This document shows positions 7,851-17,272 of a stretch of DNA of 64,000 nt, piece after piece. A program made the position numbers and the translations under genes. The first letter of the stretch is position 1. Each line of letters begins with the position of its first letter. The notes below the pieces were generated by a model that worked only from the letters and a program-made list of their open reading frames with translations, was not told where the DNA came from and searched no databases. Origin of the DNA: Acidobacteriota bacterium (GTDB lineage Bacteria; Acidobacteriota; UBA6911; JACQSX01); NCBI GenBank assembly GCA_016211105.1, contig JACQSX010000031.1, forward strand, positions 1 through 64,000, read 5' to 3'.

Positions 7851-9422
7851 TCAGGTATTCGGGCTAGCCACCTTGCGCAGTTCTCGTCGCTTGATCTTCC
7901 CGGTGCTGGTCTTTGGTAGGTCCTGCACAAATTCGATTTCTTTGGGAACTTTGTAGGGCGCGATTCTTTGACCGATCTGCTGAGTAATTTCCCGAGCTAG
8001 CGCGTCTGAGGAAGTAAAGCTAGGCTTCAGCGTGATGAAGGCCTTTACCCTTTTCCCAATCACCTCGTCTGGAAGCCCGACCACCGCCGCCTCCAGTACT
8101 GCCGGGTGCTCCATTGCGGCTGCCTCCACTTCGCGCGGCGAAATGAGATAGGCCCTGCTCTTAATAAGATCGTCTGAGCGGGAGACATACCAGTACAAGC
8201 CATTTTCGTCCCGGTAAGCGAGGTCTTGGGTGTAATACCATCCGTCCTTGATGGTTGCATTCCAAATTTCGGGTCTTCGCTTGTAGCCCAGGCTCAAACC
8301 GGGATCGTCCGCCTTGATTACTAGATGCCCAATTTCCCCCGATTGGGCTTCTTTTCCTTCGTCATCGAGGATGGTGACGCGATGTCCAGGCAAGGGTTTA
8401 CCCAGCGCGCCCGGTTTCATCTCCGATCCGAGATTGCTATTCATGAAAATGTGGATCTCGGTCTGGCCCAGGGAGTCGAAGATCTCCACCCCTAAACGCC
8501 TTTTCGTTTCTGTATACGTATTGACAGGAAGCGGCTCGCCAGAACTAAAACAGCGGGTCAATGAGCTGAGATCGTACTTTTGCAGTGCCTTTTCTTCAAG
8601 AGCCAGAATGCGACGGAAGACGGTAGGTACCGCAACGAATATTGTGGCCCGGTATTTTTGGATCGATTTGAGAGCCTTCTCGGGATCAAAACGCCCGCTC
8701 GAAAATGCAACCGCCGCGCCACTGTACAGCGGAAAAAGAAGATTACAGCCCAAGGCGTAAATAAAGCTTATTTCCATGACCGTGTAGCAAATGTCAGAGG
8801 GCGTGAGTCGCATCAGCGTTTTACTGATGGAATCCCCTGTGGCGATGATCCAGCGATGAGCGTGTTCGATTCCTTTGGGTTCCCCGGTGGTTCCAGAAGT
8901 GTAAATAGAAAAAGCCACATCGTCCTTTGAAGTAGGCGCCACGTCCAGAACGTCCGATTCCTTCTCCAAGAGCTCTCGCAAGTTCAAGAACGGCGGCGCC
9001 CCTCCTCCATCAAACAGCACAATGTGTTGCAGCGGAGGACAGTCTTTTTTTAGAGCCACAATTGGCTCGCAAAGATCACTTGTGGTCATCGCTACTTTCA
9101 CCCCGCTGTTGTTGATAATGTGCTGCAGTTCATGAGATCGAAACAGGGAGTTCGTGGGTATGGGGACAGCTCCCAGCTTCATTGCTGCCAGAAAAACGAC
9201 AGCATACTCGGGGCGATTGTAGGAACGAATGAGGAGATAATCTCCGCGGCCGATGCCCAGGCGTCGTAGCGCATTTCCACAGCGGTTAACCTGCTGCAAC
9301 AGCTCCGAGTAGGTTATGCGGCCGCCCTCATCGAAGATAGCGACCCTATTGCCATTTCCCTCGGCCACGCGACGATCCAAAACTAATTCTGTCATATTCA
9401 GCTTTTCGGGAATATGCAACAT
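7851..9422 (-). CDS. Benzoate-CoA ligase-like acyl-CoA synthetase
   Basis: This ANL-superfamily enzyme (523 residues) activates a carboxylic acid to its CoA thioester through an acyl-adenylate. The P-loop YTSGTTGEPKG is at 174-184, the hinge region SRSDDLIKS precedes the C-terminal domain, and the catalytic lysine is in KTSTGKIKR near the end. Short length and overall pattern resemble benzoate/4-hydroxybenzoate-CoA ligases. The ATG at 9422 is chosen because AGGAG lies seven bases upstream; an ATG 33 bases further out lacks such a site. It heads the aromatic-type cluster with UbiD enzymes. Exact substrate unknown. Confidence 0.9.
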   Translation of the reverse strand: MLHIPEKLNMTELVLDRRVAEGNGNRVAIFDEGGRITYSELLQQVNRCGNALRRLGIGRGDYLLIRSYNRPEYAVVFLAAMKLGAVPIPTNSLFRSHELQHIINNSGVKVAMTTSDLCEPIVALKKDCPPLQHIVLFDGGGAPPFLNLRELLEKESDVLDVAPTSKDDVAFSIYTSGTTGEPKGIEHAHRWIIATGDSISKTLMRLTPSDICYTVMEISFIYALGCNLLFPLYSGAAVAFSSGRFDPEKALKSIQKYRATIFVAVPTVFRRILALEEKALQKYDLSSLTRCFSSGEPLPVNTYTETKRRLGVEIFDSLGQTEIHIFMNSNLGSEMKPGALGKPLPGHRVTILDDEGKEAQSGEIGHLVIKADDPGLSLGYKRRPEIWNATIKDGWYYTQDLAYRDENGLYWYVSRSDDLIKSRAYLISPREVEAAAMEHPAVLEAAVVGLPDEVIGKRVKAFITLKPSFTSSDALAREITQQIGQRIAPYKVPKEIEFVQDLPKTSTGKIKRRELRKVASPNT

Positions 9423-9698
9423 TGGGAATCTCCTGATGAGTAATGATAATTCCAAACATTAATAAAACTACCCGGCGGCCGGTTCCCCAATTGGATCAAC
9501 CGCCGGTCGAAAAATCGTGCGAAAGAAACTAGACGTTCTCCGTGTGCATTGTCAAGCGAAAAGGAATTGAAGGAAACCGATGAATTCACGGCTCCGATGC
9601 TGCTCCGATGCAAAAATTGTTTTCGGCTTTTGCCTGACGACAAGGTAAAATTCTTTCGTTTCGCAATTCGCAAATTCATCTTTGAGGAGAAAACTTGA
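9423..9698. other. Divergent promoter region
   Basis: This 276-bp gap separates divergently transcribed acyl-CoA ligase (minus) and cytochrome c-Dabb (plus) genes, so it should hold both promoters. No confident -35/-10 pair or operator could be picked out by eye. GAGGAGAAA at its right end serves the plus gene. Confidence 0.4.
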
Positions 9699-10373
9699 AT
9701 GCCCGTGAGAACGCTTTCCGACCTTTGCTTTACATACATCTCTTTTTTGACCTGTGGTTTGATATTTAGTTTTTCCAGTCTTGTCCTGCAAGGAGCAAGG
9801 GATGATCTGAGTTCCAAGCTGCCTGCAGGAGAGGGGAAAGAGCACGTGATGACTCTATGTACGAGTTGTCATGGTCTGGAAAGCGTGGTGAGCCAGCGGA
9901 AAAGTCCAGAGGATTGGGAAGCGACAGTCGGCAGCATGCGGAGCAGAATCTCAGCCGGGATGGAACAGGAAGCTGAAATTATTTCTAGGTATCTCGTAGC
10001 GAATTTCTCGGAAACGTCAATTCCCACTCCCAAGATTGAGGCTCAGCGAGCGGCGTCCGCCGGCGTCAACAGGATTAGGATCTATCACCAGGTCCTTTTT
10101 AATTTTAAACCCGAGATCTCGGAAGAAAAGCGTAAGGCTGCACTTGAGAGTGGACGGGCTGCGCTGGGAAGTATTCCTCAGGTGATGAATCTAGTGGTGG
10201 GAAAAATCATTCAAAAAGACACCGGGTTCCAGTACGGTCTGGCGGCCGGCTTCGCAAGCCAAGAAGACCTGGAACTCTATCGAACTGATTCAGAACACAA
10301 AAAGTGGGCGGAAGACGTGTTTGATCCGCTCATTGCAAAAAGCTCGATCCTGGACATTATCGTTTCCGAGTGA
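9699..10373 (+). CDS. Secreted cytochrome c - Dabb (stress-responsive A/B barrel) fusion
   Basis: This 224-residue protein has an N-terminal hydrophobic signal (about 8-31), a heme c motif CTSCH at 54-58 with possible axial Met at 80 or 88, and a C-terminal Dabb domain from about 127 (IYHQVLFNFKPEISEEKRK to ILDIIVSE). Dabb domains are ferredoxin-like dimeric barrels; several relatives act as small enzymes on phenolic or polyketide substrates. A periplasmic heme protein with this barrel could oxidise or bind an aromatic compound; that is inference. GAGGAGAAA precedes the ATG. It is divergent from the acyl-CoA ligase. Confidence 0.85.
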   Translation: MPVRTLSDLCFTYISFLTCGLIFSFSSLVLQGARDDLSSKLPAGEGKEHVMTLCTSCHGLESVVSQRKSPEDWEATVGSMRSRISAGMEQEAEIISRYLVANFSETSIPTPKIEAQRAASAGVNRIRIYHQVLFNFKPEISEEKRKAALESGRAALGSIPQVMNLVVGKIIQKDTGFQYGLAAGFASQEDLELYRTDSEHKKWAEDVFDPLIAKSSILDIIVSE

Positions 10374-10538
10374 GTTCGGCCGCGGCGCCCCATTTAGACA
10401 TTGAGTTTGAGTTCCCGACCGGCTGCCAGAGGTCAATGGCGGTTAGATTGGATCGAGCTTCACACTTGCAGTCGAATTCGGCCCGATACAACTGAGCCTC
10501 CGTTCCAACTAACCTGATTGGCTCGCGGGTCTTGTCAT

Positions 10539-10889
10539 CTACTGTTTCGTGTAACGAACCTCAAAGGTCATGCAGCCCTTGGGGGCTTTCCACGGGCCAT
10601 GCCACATTCCGGGTGGGCGGCAGGCGTACTGTCCCGCCGTGAATTCTTGATTTAAAGTGAGATCGATGAGGCTGCCTTCGACGATGTACACTTCTTCCCA
10701 GAAGTCGTGCACCACCGGCCCATTGGGAGTAGTATCGGTTCCCGGATCGAATCGAAGGATTCGGGTGTAATCGCCGCTGTTGGGATCGCCGGTCAGAATG
10801 CGTTCTTGCATCCCCTTGCATTTGCTTCCTGGAACATCGCGCCAGGGCTTCGACGTGACGTTAAAAAACTCGAGTTCTTGTTTCGCCAT
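10539..10889 (-). CDS. Cupin-domain protein (ChrR/anti-sigma-like cupin)
   Basis: This is a single-domain cupin of 116 residues. Motif 1 is spread over the PGTDTTPNGPVVHDFWEEVYIVEGS stretch (about 48-72), with H61 and E65/E66 as likely metal ligands, and motif 2 is PPGMWHGPW (about 92-100) with H97. Similar proteins bind Fe or Mn and act as dioxygenases, isomerases or ligand sensors. It lies between a convergent cytochrome gene and a DUF2848-aminotransferase pair, within the catabolic cluster. The substrate is unknown. Confidence 0.85.
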   Translation of the reverse strand: MAKQELEFFNVTSKPWRDVPGSKCKGMQERILTGDPNSGDYTRILRFDPGTDTTPNGPVVHDFWEEVYIVEGSLIDLTLNQEFTAGQYACRPPGMWHGPWKAPKGCMTFEVRYTKQ

Positions 10890-11044
10890 GTATTCTTAAC
10901 CTCCGAAGTAATCTACAAAGTGGTGTCGCTACTTTATTGTCGTGACAAGAATTTGCGCTCAACAAATGAGGGCTGAGCAGTAAACGTGCCCAGCTCATGC
11001 GAATATGGCGAGTGACCCGCCGGAAATTATAGGCCGCATCGGCG

Positions 11045-11728
11045 TCATACATCTGCTCGCCGAACCCTATAGGCACAGCGCAACGACCGACCCGTCAGGT
11101 CATCCGATAGTTCAGCCTCGAAATAGGGATCGGTCGCGAACTTATTACCAATCAACGGTAGAGTGCCGGTATAAACCGCGGCTCCGTTCAAGGAATCTCC
11201 CACCCGCCGGCGCAGCATGGCAAGCAGGTCCTCGGGTGAGAGCGTAGCGGACATCCGTCCTTCCTGATATAAGCGTTGCCGCCCGTGTTCACCCACCCAG
11301 CTTCGTAAGATCAAGTTGTCCCAGTGGTCTTCCACATCAGCGTAACGCCACACTTCGGCGGAGATCGGCTTTGGACAAACCTGCTTTGCAGCGGGGATAT
11401 TGATCTTCTCCAATTCGCGGTCGGTATGGTCACTGCCTACAGCGACCCAAAGATGATTGCCGTCCACTAGAAACACGGTCTCCGCTTCTCCAGAAGAATG
11501 GGCGCCCAAGACCTCGACTTCACCGGCTGTAGTCAATCGATCCAGTGTGGTACGAAAGATCGTTGGGATCTCTGCAGGGGCGGGGATCCCATGCGCCGCC
11601 AATTCGTCAATATGGGCTTTCACAGCTTGCTGGTTTCTTCCAGTATAACCAGCGATAATCACCCGGTGAGGAACAAAATCTAACTCTCCTGAACCTTGCA
11701 ATTTGAATCTCATGTTACTGACCTTCAC
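11045..11728 (-). CDS. DUF2848 protein (fumarylacetoacetase-like fold)
   Basis: This 227-residue protein matches the DUF2848 pattern: VIIAGYTGRN near the start, EIPTIFRT, EVLGAHSSGEAETVFL, VAVGSDHTDRELE, KQVCPKP and DPYFEAEL. The family is related to FAH-type hydrolases and often sits in amino-acid or aromatic catabolism clusters, but its reaction is not established. Its GTG start overlaps the stop of the aminotransferase upstream (GTGA), so the two are co-translated; an internal ATG at 11713 is an alternative start. Confidence 0.8.
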   Translation of the reverse strand: MKVSNMRFKLQGSGELDFVPHRVIIAGYTGRNQQAVKAHIDELAAHGIPAPAEIPTIFRTTLDRLTTAGEVEVLGAHSSGEAETVFLVDGNHLWVAVGSDHTDRELEKINIPAAKQVCPKPISAEVWRYADVEDHWDNLILRSWVGEHGRQRLYQEGRMSATLSPEDLLAMLRRRVGDSLNGAAVYTGTLPLIGNKFATDPYFEAELSDDLTGRSLRCAYRVRRADV

Positions 11729-12891
11729 TTCCCTAGAGTCGCGGGCATGTTGAGTACCGCCTTCTTCATCCGGTCCATGGCTTGTTTAATGCTCTCCGGT
11801 TTTGCGGCGTAGGAAACCCTTACGAAGCCTTCATAGTCGAATCCAGTCCCGTTGGTCAGGACCACCCCTGCCTCGTTGACCAAGTATTGCACGAAGTCTA
11901 AGGAGGGGACACCGAGGTTCCGAATATCTGCGAAGGCGAAAAAAGCCCCTTTTGGCAAATCACAGTGAACCCCAGGGATCTCGTTGAGCATTTCTACCAG
12001 CATGTCGCGTCTCTTCTGGTAGGCTTGCCGCATCTCCTCCACACAGTCCTGAGGTCCTTTCATGGCGGTGACGCAAGCTACCTGCGCAGGAACGTTGGCG
12101 CTGATGTTGACCGTATGATGATACTTCAACAAGTGCACCAACTTGTCGCTGGAAGCCGCCAGATATCCCACTCGCAAACCTGTCATGGCATAAGTTTTCG
12201 AAAAGCTGTTGACATGCACCACGTGATCCTTGGCGCCGGGAAAGGAAATGAGACTTTTATGTTGTACACCGCCGTAAACGAGGCTCTCATACACTTCGTC
12301 GGAGATCAGTATAATGTCGCGCTTCTTGGCAATTTCCAAAATCCTCCGCAAAGGTTCTTCTGGATAGACGCTTCCCGTGGGGTTGTTCGGGGTTAGGATA
12401 ATGATCGCTTTGGTCTTGGGAGTGATCGCTCTTTCAACGGCAGAAGGATCTGGAATAAATCCTTCCTCCTTCTTCAGTTTGACAAACACGGCCTTGGCGC
12501 CGGCCAGTTGAGCGTTCACCACGTAAGGCGGGTAGTGAGGAAGCAGGATGATGATCTCCTCGCCGGGGTTGGCCAGTGCCATGATGGCGATATGAAGGGC
12601 GGCTTGGCCTCCTGCTGTTATCAGAATCTCATCCTCCCAACGGTAAGAAACTCCGCACTGTTTTTGGATCTTCTCGGCGATGAGCTGACGCAGCTCGGGA
12701 ATTCCTCGATCAGGTCCGTAGTGGGTATGGCCGTCGTCCAACGCCTTTTTTGCTGCTTCTAAGATGTGTCGGGGTGTAGCAAAGTCCGGCTCTCCTAACT
12801 GCAGGTAGATACAATCGCCCCTTTTCGCCGCCAATTCCATGATGCTGTAAAAGGGGGATCGCTGGACGTTAAGAATTCTGTCTGCCAGCAT
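11725..12891 (-). CDS. PLP-dependent aminotransferase, class I/II
   Basis: This 388-residue fold-type I aminotransferase resembles aspartate/aromatic aminotransferases. It shows GEPDFATP near residue 33, HYGPDRGIPELR, NNPTGSVY, SDEVYESLVYGG, the PLP lysine in SFSKTYAMTGLRVGYLA and the substrate-binding arginine in GFVRVSYA near the C-terminus. It is coupled to the DUF2848 gene by a four-base overlap and follows the glutamine synthetase gene, so the three may handle amino groups released from a nitrogen-containing substrate. Substrate specificity cannot be read from the sequence. Confidence 0.9.
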   Translation of the reverse strand: MLADRILNVQRSPFYSIMELAAKRGDCIYLQLGEPDFATPRHILEAAKKALDDGHTHYGPDRGIPELRQLIAEKIQKQCGVSYRWEDEILITAGGQAALHIAIMALANPGEEIIILLPHYPPYVVNAQLAGAKAVFVKLKKEEGFIPDPSAVERAITPKTKAIIILTPNNPTGSVYPEEPLRRILEIAKKRDIILISDEVYESLVYGGVQHKSLISFPGAKDHVVHVNSFSKTYAMTGLRVGYLAASSDKLVHLLKYHHTVNISANVPAQVACVTAMKGPQDCVEEMRQAYQKRRDMLVEMLNEIPGVHCDLPKGAFFAFADIRNLGVPSLDFVQYLVNEAGVVLTNGTGFDYEGFVRVSYAAKPESIKQAMDRMKKAVLNMPATLGK

Positions 12892-13025
12892 GTAAACTGC
12901 CTCCTCAGAGATTGACGCCGGGTCGGCCGGTCAGCGCTGCCCGGCACGGAGTGCTGGCGCCGATAACGCTTTCGATATGGGCAAAACAACGGTTCTTGTT
13001 TTGGCGGAAAGCGAGGCGAGAATAC

Positions 13026-14456
13026 CTATGCCTCATAATAAAGGTTCATTTCGTAGGGATGGGGCCTATTCCGCACCTCGTAGTATTCTTTCATCTTTCG
13101 TTCAATCCAGGCGTCGATAATATACTGATTGAAGACTTCTCCTTCAAGCAGATATTCGTAGTCTTTCTCGAGCGCATCCATCGCTTCTCTCAGAGAAGAA
13201 GGGAGAGGTTGTACGCTCTCGCTGAGCTGTTTGCTGAATCTCTCACTGTCCAAATCATACGGTCCAAAGCCAGCCTCCGTGGGGTCGATCTTCTTGCTGA
13301 TTCCGTCGATTCCGGCCATTAAAATTGCGCTCATGGCGATGTAAATATTGCATGTTGCATCGGATGGACGGAATTCGATGCTCTTCTCATGGGGCGCGAC
13401 TGCATATTTGGGGATGCGGATTGCAGCGCTTCGATTGGCCAGAGAGAAAAATAGATTTACCGGAGCCTCGAATCCAGGAACCAGTCGTTTAAATGAGTTG
13501 GTGCTAGGGTTGGTAAACGCCGTAAGGCTCGGAGCATGGCTTAGCAAACCACCAATATAATAAAGTGCCTCTTGGCTGAGACCTGCATACCCGCAGGCAT
13601 CGAAGAAGAGCGGTTTGCCTTCTCTGAATAACCTTTGGTGGATATGCATCCCGCTTCCGGCCTCATTATAAAGGGGTTTTGGCATGAAGGTCACCGTACG
13701 GCCATGCCTCTGAGCTACCATCTTGATTACATACTTGCACCACATGGTGTAATCGGCTGCCTTCACGAAGGGATAGAAAAGAATCTCGATTTCTGACTGG
13801 CCGGGTCCTCCAGCCTCGTGGTGATGGTATCGGACCTGGATGTCACTTTGCTGGATAATTTGTACCATTTCGGTGCGAAGATCGAACATAACATCCAGAG
13901 GGGGGATGGCGTGATAGCCACCCTTGCGCGAAATTTTGTGGCCCAAGTTTTTCTCCGACCGCATGCCGCTATTCCAGTCAGCCTCCACGGAATCGATGAA
14001 GTACTGTGCCAGGTTGATATCCGATTGGTAGTTGACGCTGTCAAAAATGTAAAACTCTAGTTCTGGGCTCCATAAGCTTTCGTTGGCGATGCCGCTGGAT
14101 TTTAGGAAGCTGTCTGCCCGTTTCGCGATCCCCCGAGGATCCTTTGGATAGGGCAATTTGGTGTCCGCTTCAGCAACATCGCAAGTCATTCCCAGCGTCT
14201 TTACCTCCCAGAACGGATCACCCTTAAGGGTCTCCGCATCGGGGATCAGGACCATATCGCCCGCCTCAGTGGTCTTAAAGCCTGGGGTGCTGGAAGCGTC
14301 AAAGGGGACTCCCTGGGTAAAGGTCTCCTCGCTCAGTTGATCAGCCGGGATCGTAAGGTGATGCCACTGGCCGAATAGATCAATAAACTTCAGGTCGATC
14401 ATTTCCACGCTATTGTTTTTGACATATAAGATGAGGTCTTGGATGTTTCCTTTCAT
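13026..14456 (-). CDS. glnA: Type I glutamine synthetase
   Basis: This 476-residue GS-I joins ammonia to glutamate with ATP. Canonical residues are kept: FDASS near the N-terminus, metal ligands in SPELEFYIF, HHEAGGPGQSEIEI and GSGMHIHQ, the ATP/glutamate segment NPSTNSFKRLVPGFEAPV and NRSAAIRIP, and EFRPSDATCN. Small departures from the housekeeping type (FDASSTPGF, HIHQ, RPSDATCN for RxPDPAANP) leave open a relaxed amine specificity, as in gamma-glutamylation enzymes of amine catabolism. It starts 416 bp from the divergent acyl-CoA synthetase gene. Confidence 0.9.
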   Translation of the reverse strand: MKGNIQDLILYVKNNSVEMIDLKFIDLFGQWHHLTIPADQLSEETFTQGVPFDASSTPGFKTTEAGDMVLIPDAETLKGDPFWEVKTLGMTCDVAEADTKLPYPKDPRGIAKRADSFLKSSGIANESLWSPELEFYIFDSVNYQSDINLAQYFIDSVEADWNSGMRSEKNLGHKISRKGGYHAIPPLDVMFDLRTEMVQIIQQSDIQVRYHHHEAGGPGQSEIEILFYPFVKAADYTMWCKYVIKMVAQRHGRTVTFMPKPLYNEAGSGMHIHQRLFREGKPLFFDACGYAGLSQEALYYIGGLLSHAPSLTAFTNPSTNSFKRLVPGFEAPVNLFFSLANRSAAIRIPKYAVAPHEKSIEFRPSDATCNIYIAMSAILMAGIDGISKKIDPTEAGFGPYDLDSERFSKQLSESVQPLPSSLREAMDALEKDYEYLLEGEVFNQYIIDAWIERKMKEYYEVRNRPHPYEMNLYYEA

Positions 14457-14872
14457 GTTACCTCCTTGTGGAAGGGATGCCGGATCATGAAATATCCAAA
14501 TATATCTTGAAGTCTTTCAACACGTACGTGAGGAGCGCAGCTGCCTCGATTGTTAGCGCCTCATTATTTTCCACAGATCCGCCGAGACCGTCCATCTGAA
14601 TTTTCTTGTTCCCGCTTTGCCGGTGCCAGCCGTTGGGGACCCAAGCGCTCTGGATTTTCTTGCCGCAGGCAGGAGCAGCCGGCCGTTCCGATGGGCCAAA
14701 CTATGGTGTTGAGGAAAAAGTTAAGAGTGTGGCAAAATTGCGCGTTTTCCTGGAATGACGGAGCCGTTTCTGGAGAGACCTTGAGCGGTGAACGAAAGGG
14801 TTGCACTGTCTTGCAAGGGATTTCGAAAAGGTGAAGCAGAGCAATTTGGCCATTGGTAGGGCAGGAGGAAAG
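14457..14872. other. Divergent intergenic region
   Basis: The region lies between glutamine synthetase (minus) and an acyl-CoA synthetase (plus). Long open frames overlap it on both strands but show no recognisable domain. It should hold promoters for both genes; I could not assign boxes. GGCAGGAGGAAAG at its right end is the plus gene's ribosome binding site. Confidence 0.45.
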
Positions 14873-17071
14873 ATGGAAAGGTCGGAGGTAGCGGGGATAT
14901 TTAAAAATGTCCGCCGTCAGGGACGCACGGCGCTCACTGAACTGGAGGCAAAGCAGGTGCTGGCAGCGGCGGGCCTCAATATCACAAGGGAAGGACTGGC
15001 GGCGAGCGAGGAAGAGGCCCTGGCGGCAGCCGAACGAATCGGGTTTCCGGTAGTACTTAAAGTCGCCTCCCCCGACATTTTGCACAAGTCTGATGCAGGC
15101 GGTGTCCAAATCGGACTCACTAGCCGCGATGACGTGCGCAAGGCTTATTGCCAGATTAGGAAGGCGGTAAGCCAAAGACAGCCGAACGCGCATATCCAGG
15201 GCGTTTTGGTGCAAGAGATGGTGCACGGTGGTATCGAAACGATCGTTGGTGTGACGAACCGGGAACCCTTCGGCCCTGTGGTTGCATTCGGATTGGGGGG
15301 CATATTCGTGGAGTTGTTCAAAGACATTGTCTTCCGCATTGCGCCGGTGGACGAAATGAGCGCTCGCGAAATGCTGGGTCAGATTCAAGGAGCACGCATG
15401 CTGGAGGGGTACCGGGGTCTGGCTGGGGCTGACAAAGATGCCTTGGCGCGGGTAATCGTGCGACTTTCAGAATTGGCAATCGAGTTCCACGACCATATCG
15501 AAGAACTGGATGTGAACCCGTTGGTGGCCCTGGGGGATCGTACTGTGGCCCTGGACGCCCTGATTGTGCTAAAGAAAAATAACTTGGCTCCCATGGCGCT
15601 GCCGACAACCGCAGTGAAGCGGCAGGATCCAGGATCGGTAGAGGTAGCTGGCAAGCGAGCCAATGACATCCGAGCGGTGCTGGAGCCACGATCGGTCGCT
15701 GTCGTAGGGGCGTCAGCCAATCCTGAGAAATCGGGTCACGTCTTGCTCAAGAACATTATTGCCAATGGCTTCCCGGGCGCGATCTACCCAATCAATCCCA
15801 AAGTTGACCAGATTCTCGGTTACAAAGCATATCCGACAATCCTTGATGTGCCGGGGGAGATCGACCTTGTCTTCTTCTTACTTCCGGGCGGATTTATTCC
15901 GAAGCTGTATGCAGATTGCAAGAAGAAGCGTGTCAAAGCGACGGTAATCGTGTCGGCCGGTTTTAGCGAAGTCGGGGAGGAAGGGGCCAAAGCGCAGCGC
16001 GAGCTTGAAGAACTGATTTGCCAAACCGGTGTGCGCTGTGTCGGTCCCAACACCATTGGGTTCGTCAATATGGACGCCAAACTTGTAGCAAGCTTTGCGT
16101 TCTTCAAAAACTGGCAGGACGGGCCGATCGCGCTAGCCGCCCAGTCAGGAATCTTTGCGGGGGCGGTCGCCGACCAGTTGATGGACCGCAAGGTACAGCG
16201 TATCGGCATTGGGACAAGCCTCGCCTTTGGGAACAAGATCGATTTGGACGAGAGTGATTTCATCGAATGGGCCTCAAACAACGCCAAGACAAGAGTCATC
16301 GCTCTTCATCTGGAGGGAATACGACGGCCGCGGCGTTTCTTTTCGTTGGCAAATAACATCAAGCGCGACAAGCCTATTATCGTGTTAAAGCCGGGACGCA
16401 CTCAGGCTGGCGCCCGCGCGGCGGCATCGCATACCGGCTCGCTGGCATTGAATGATGTCCTCGTGGATCAGGCGTTCCAGCAGTACGGCATTATCCGAGC
16501 CTACGATCTGGAAGAATTCTTGGAGTTCATGAAGGCGTTCTCCTATTTGTCGCTGCCAAAAGGAAATCGGGTTGGTGTGGTAACCTTCAGTGGGGCCAAC
16601 GGCGTGATGGCCTCCGACGAGTTGACCGAGCACGGTTTCGAGCTAGCCCAACTTGCGCCGCCAACGGCTGACCGTATCAAGAAATTTTTGCCGCCTTGGC
16701 AGCCAGTGACAAACCCGCTTGATCTATGGGCGGCTCTAGGGGCTGGCAACCGGCTGGTGCACGAGGAAGGTCTGCATGCGGCGCTCGATGACCAAAATGT
16801 GGATGCCGTCCTGCTGATTTTGCTGGGGTTGGCAAACGCTGACTTTGATGGAATGCGTGCGATCTTCTTGCGTGCTCGAGAGCGCCACGCCGACAAGCCG
16901 CTTTACACCGTGATACTGGGTGGCCCGGTGAAGCAGAAGTGGCTCCAGGAGGTCGACGGCCTGAACATGCCGGTATTTGAAACGACGCGCATTGCGGTAA
17001 AAGCACTGGCGGCCATGCGTCGCTACGCGCTCGTGCGGGAGCAGAAACCGGCTGATCCCTTGTTTGCCTAA
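14873..17071 (+). CDS. ADP-forming acyl-CoA synthetase, fused beta-alpha
   Basis: This 732-residue enzyme interconverts acyl-CoA + ADP + Pi and acid + ATP + CoA. The first 220 residues are the ATP-grasp (beta) part with LKVASPDILHKSDAGG, whose His is the second phosphate relay site, and EELDVNPLV. Then come the CoA-binding Rossmann part (SVAVVGASANPEKSGH) and the succinyl-CoA-ligase-like part with the catalytic histidine in AASHTGSLA. The start at 14873 follows AGGAGG by four bases; upstream in-frame codons lack such a site. It precedes a UbiD gene and an acyl-CoA ligase on the same strand. Confidence 0.92.
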   Translation: MERSEVAGIFKNVRRQGRTALTELEAKQVLAAAGLNITREGLAASEEEALAAAERIGFPVVLKVASPDILHKSDAGGVQIGLTSRDDVRKAYCQIRKAVSQRQPNAHIQGVLVQEMVHGGIETIVGVTNREPFGPVVAFGLGGIFVELFKDIVFRIAPVDEMSAREMLGQIQGARMLEGYRGLAGADKDALARVIVRLSELAIEFHDHIEELDVNPLVALGDRTVALDALIVLKKNNLAPMALPTTAVKRQDPGSVEVAGKRANDIRAVLEPRSVAVVGASANPEKSGHVLLKNIIANGFPGAIYPINPKVDQILGYKAYPTILDVPGEIDLVFFLLPGGFIPKLYADCKKKRVKATVIVSAGFSEVGEEGAKAQRELEELICQTGVRCVGPNTIGFVNMDAKLVASFAFFKNWQDGPIALAAQSGIFAGAVADQLMDRKVQRIGIGTSLAFGNKIDLDESDFIEWASNNAKTRVIALHLEGIRRPRRFFSLANNIKRDKPIIVLKPGRTQAGARAAASHTGSLALNDVLVDQAFQQYGIIRAYDLEEFLEFMKAFSYLSLPKGNRVGVVTFSGANGVMASDELTEHGFELAQLAPPTADRIKKFLPPWQPVTNPLDLWAALGAGNRLVHEEGLHAALDDQNVDAVLLILLGLANADFDGMRAIFLRARERHADKPLYTVILGGPVKQKWLQEVDGLNMPVFETTRIAVKALAAMRRYALVREQKPADPLFA

Positions 17072-17272
17072 ACAGACTCTCGTTTGTTTTTCTAGCCATC
17101 TCGGAGTGTTATGGTTGGCTGGGGAATTTTGTCGTTTCCTTGACATTGGTTTGGACAATCGATAGCCTTTGGCCGCACTGGAGTTCGCCGCGTAGTGATT
17201 GCGGATCGGGCAATGCACATGCTGTGACTGCGGCGGTGAGAAGCCACAAAAGAGAGGAAAATTTTCAATCAC

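Noticed and set aside
17140-17170. TTGACA before UbiD 1 as a promoter
   Set aside because: The -10 candidate at correct spacing (TAGCCT) is poor, so I did not call it.
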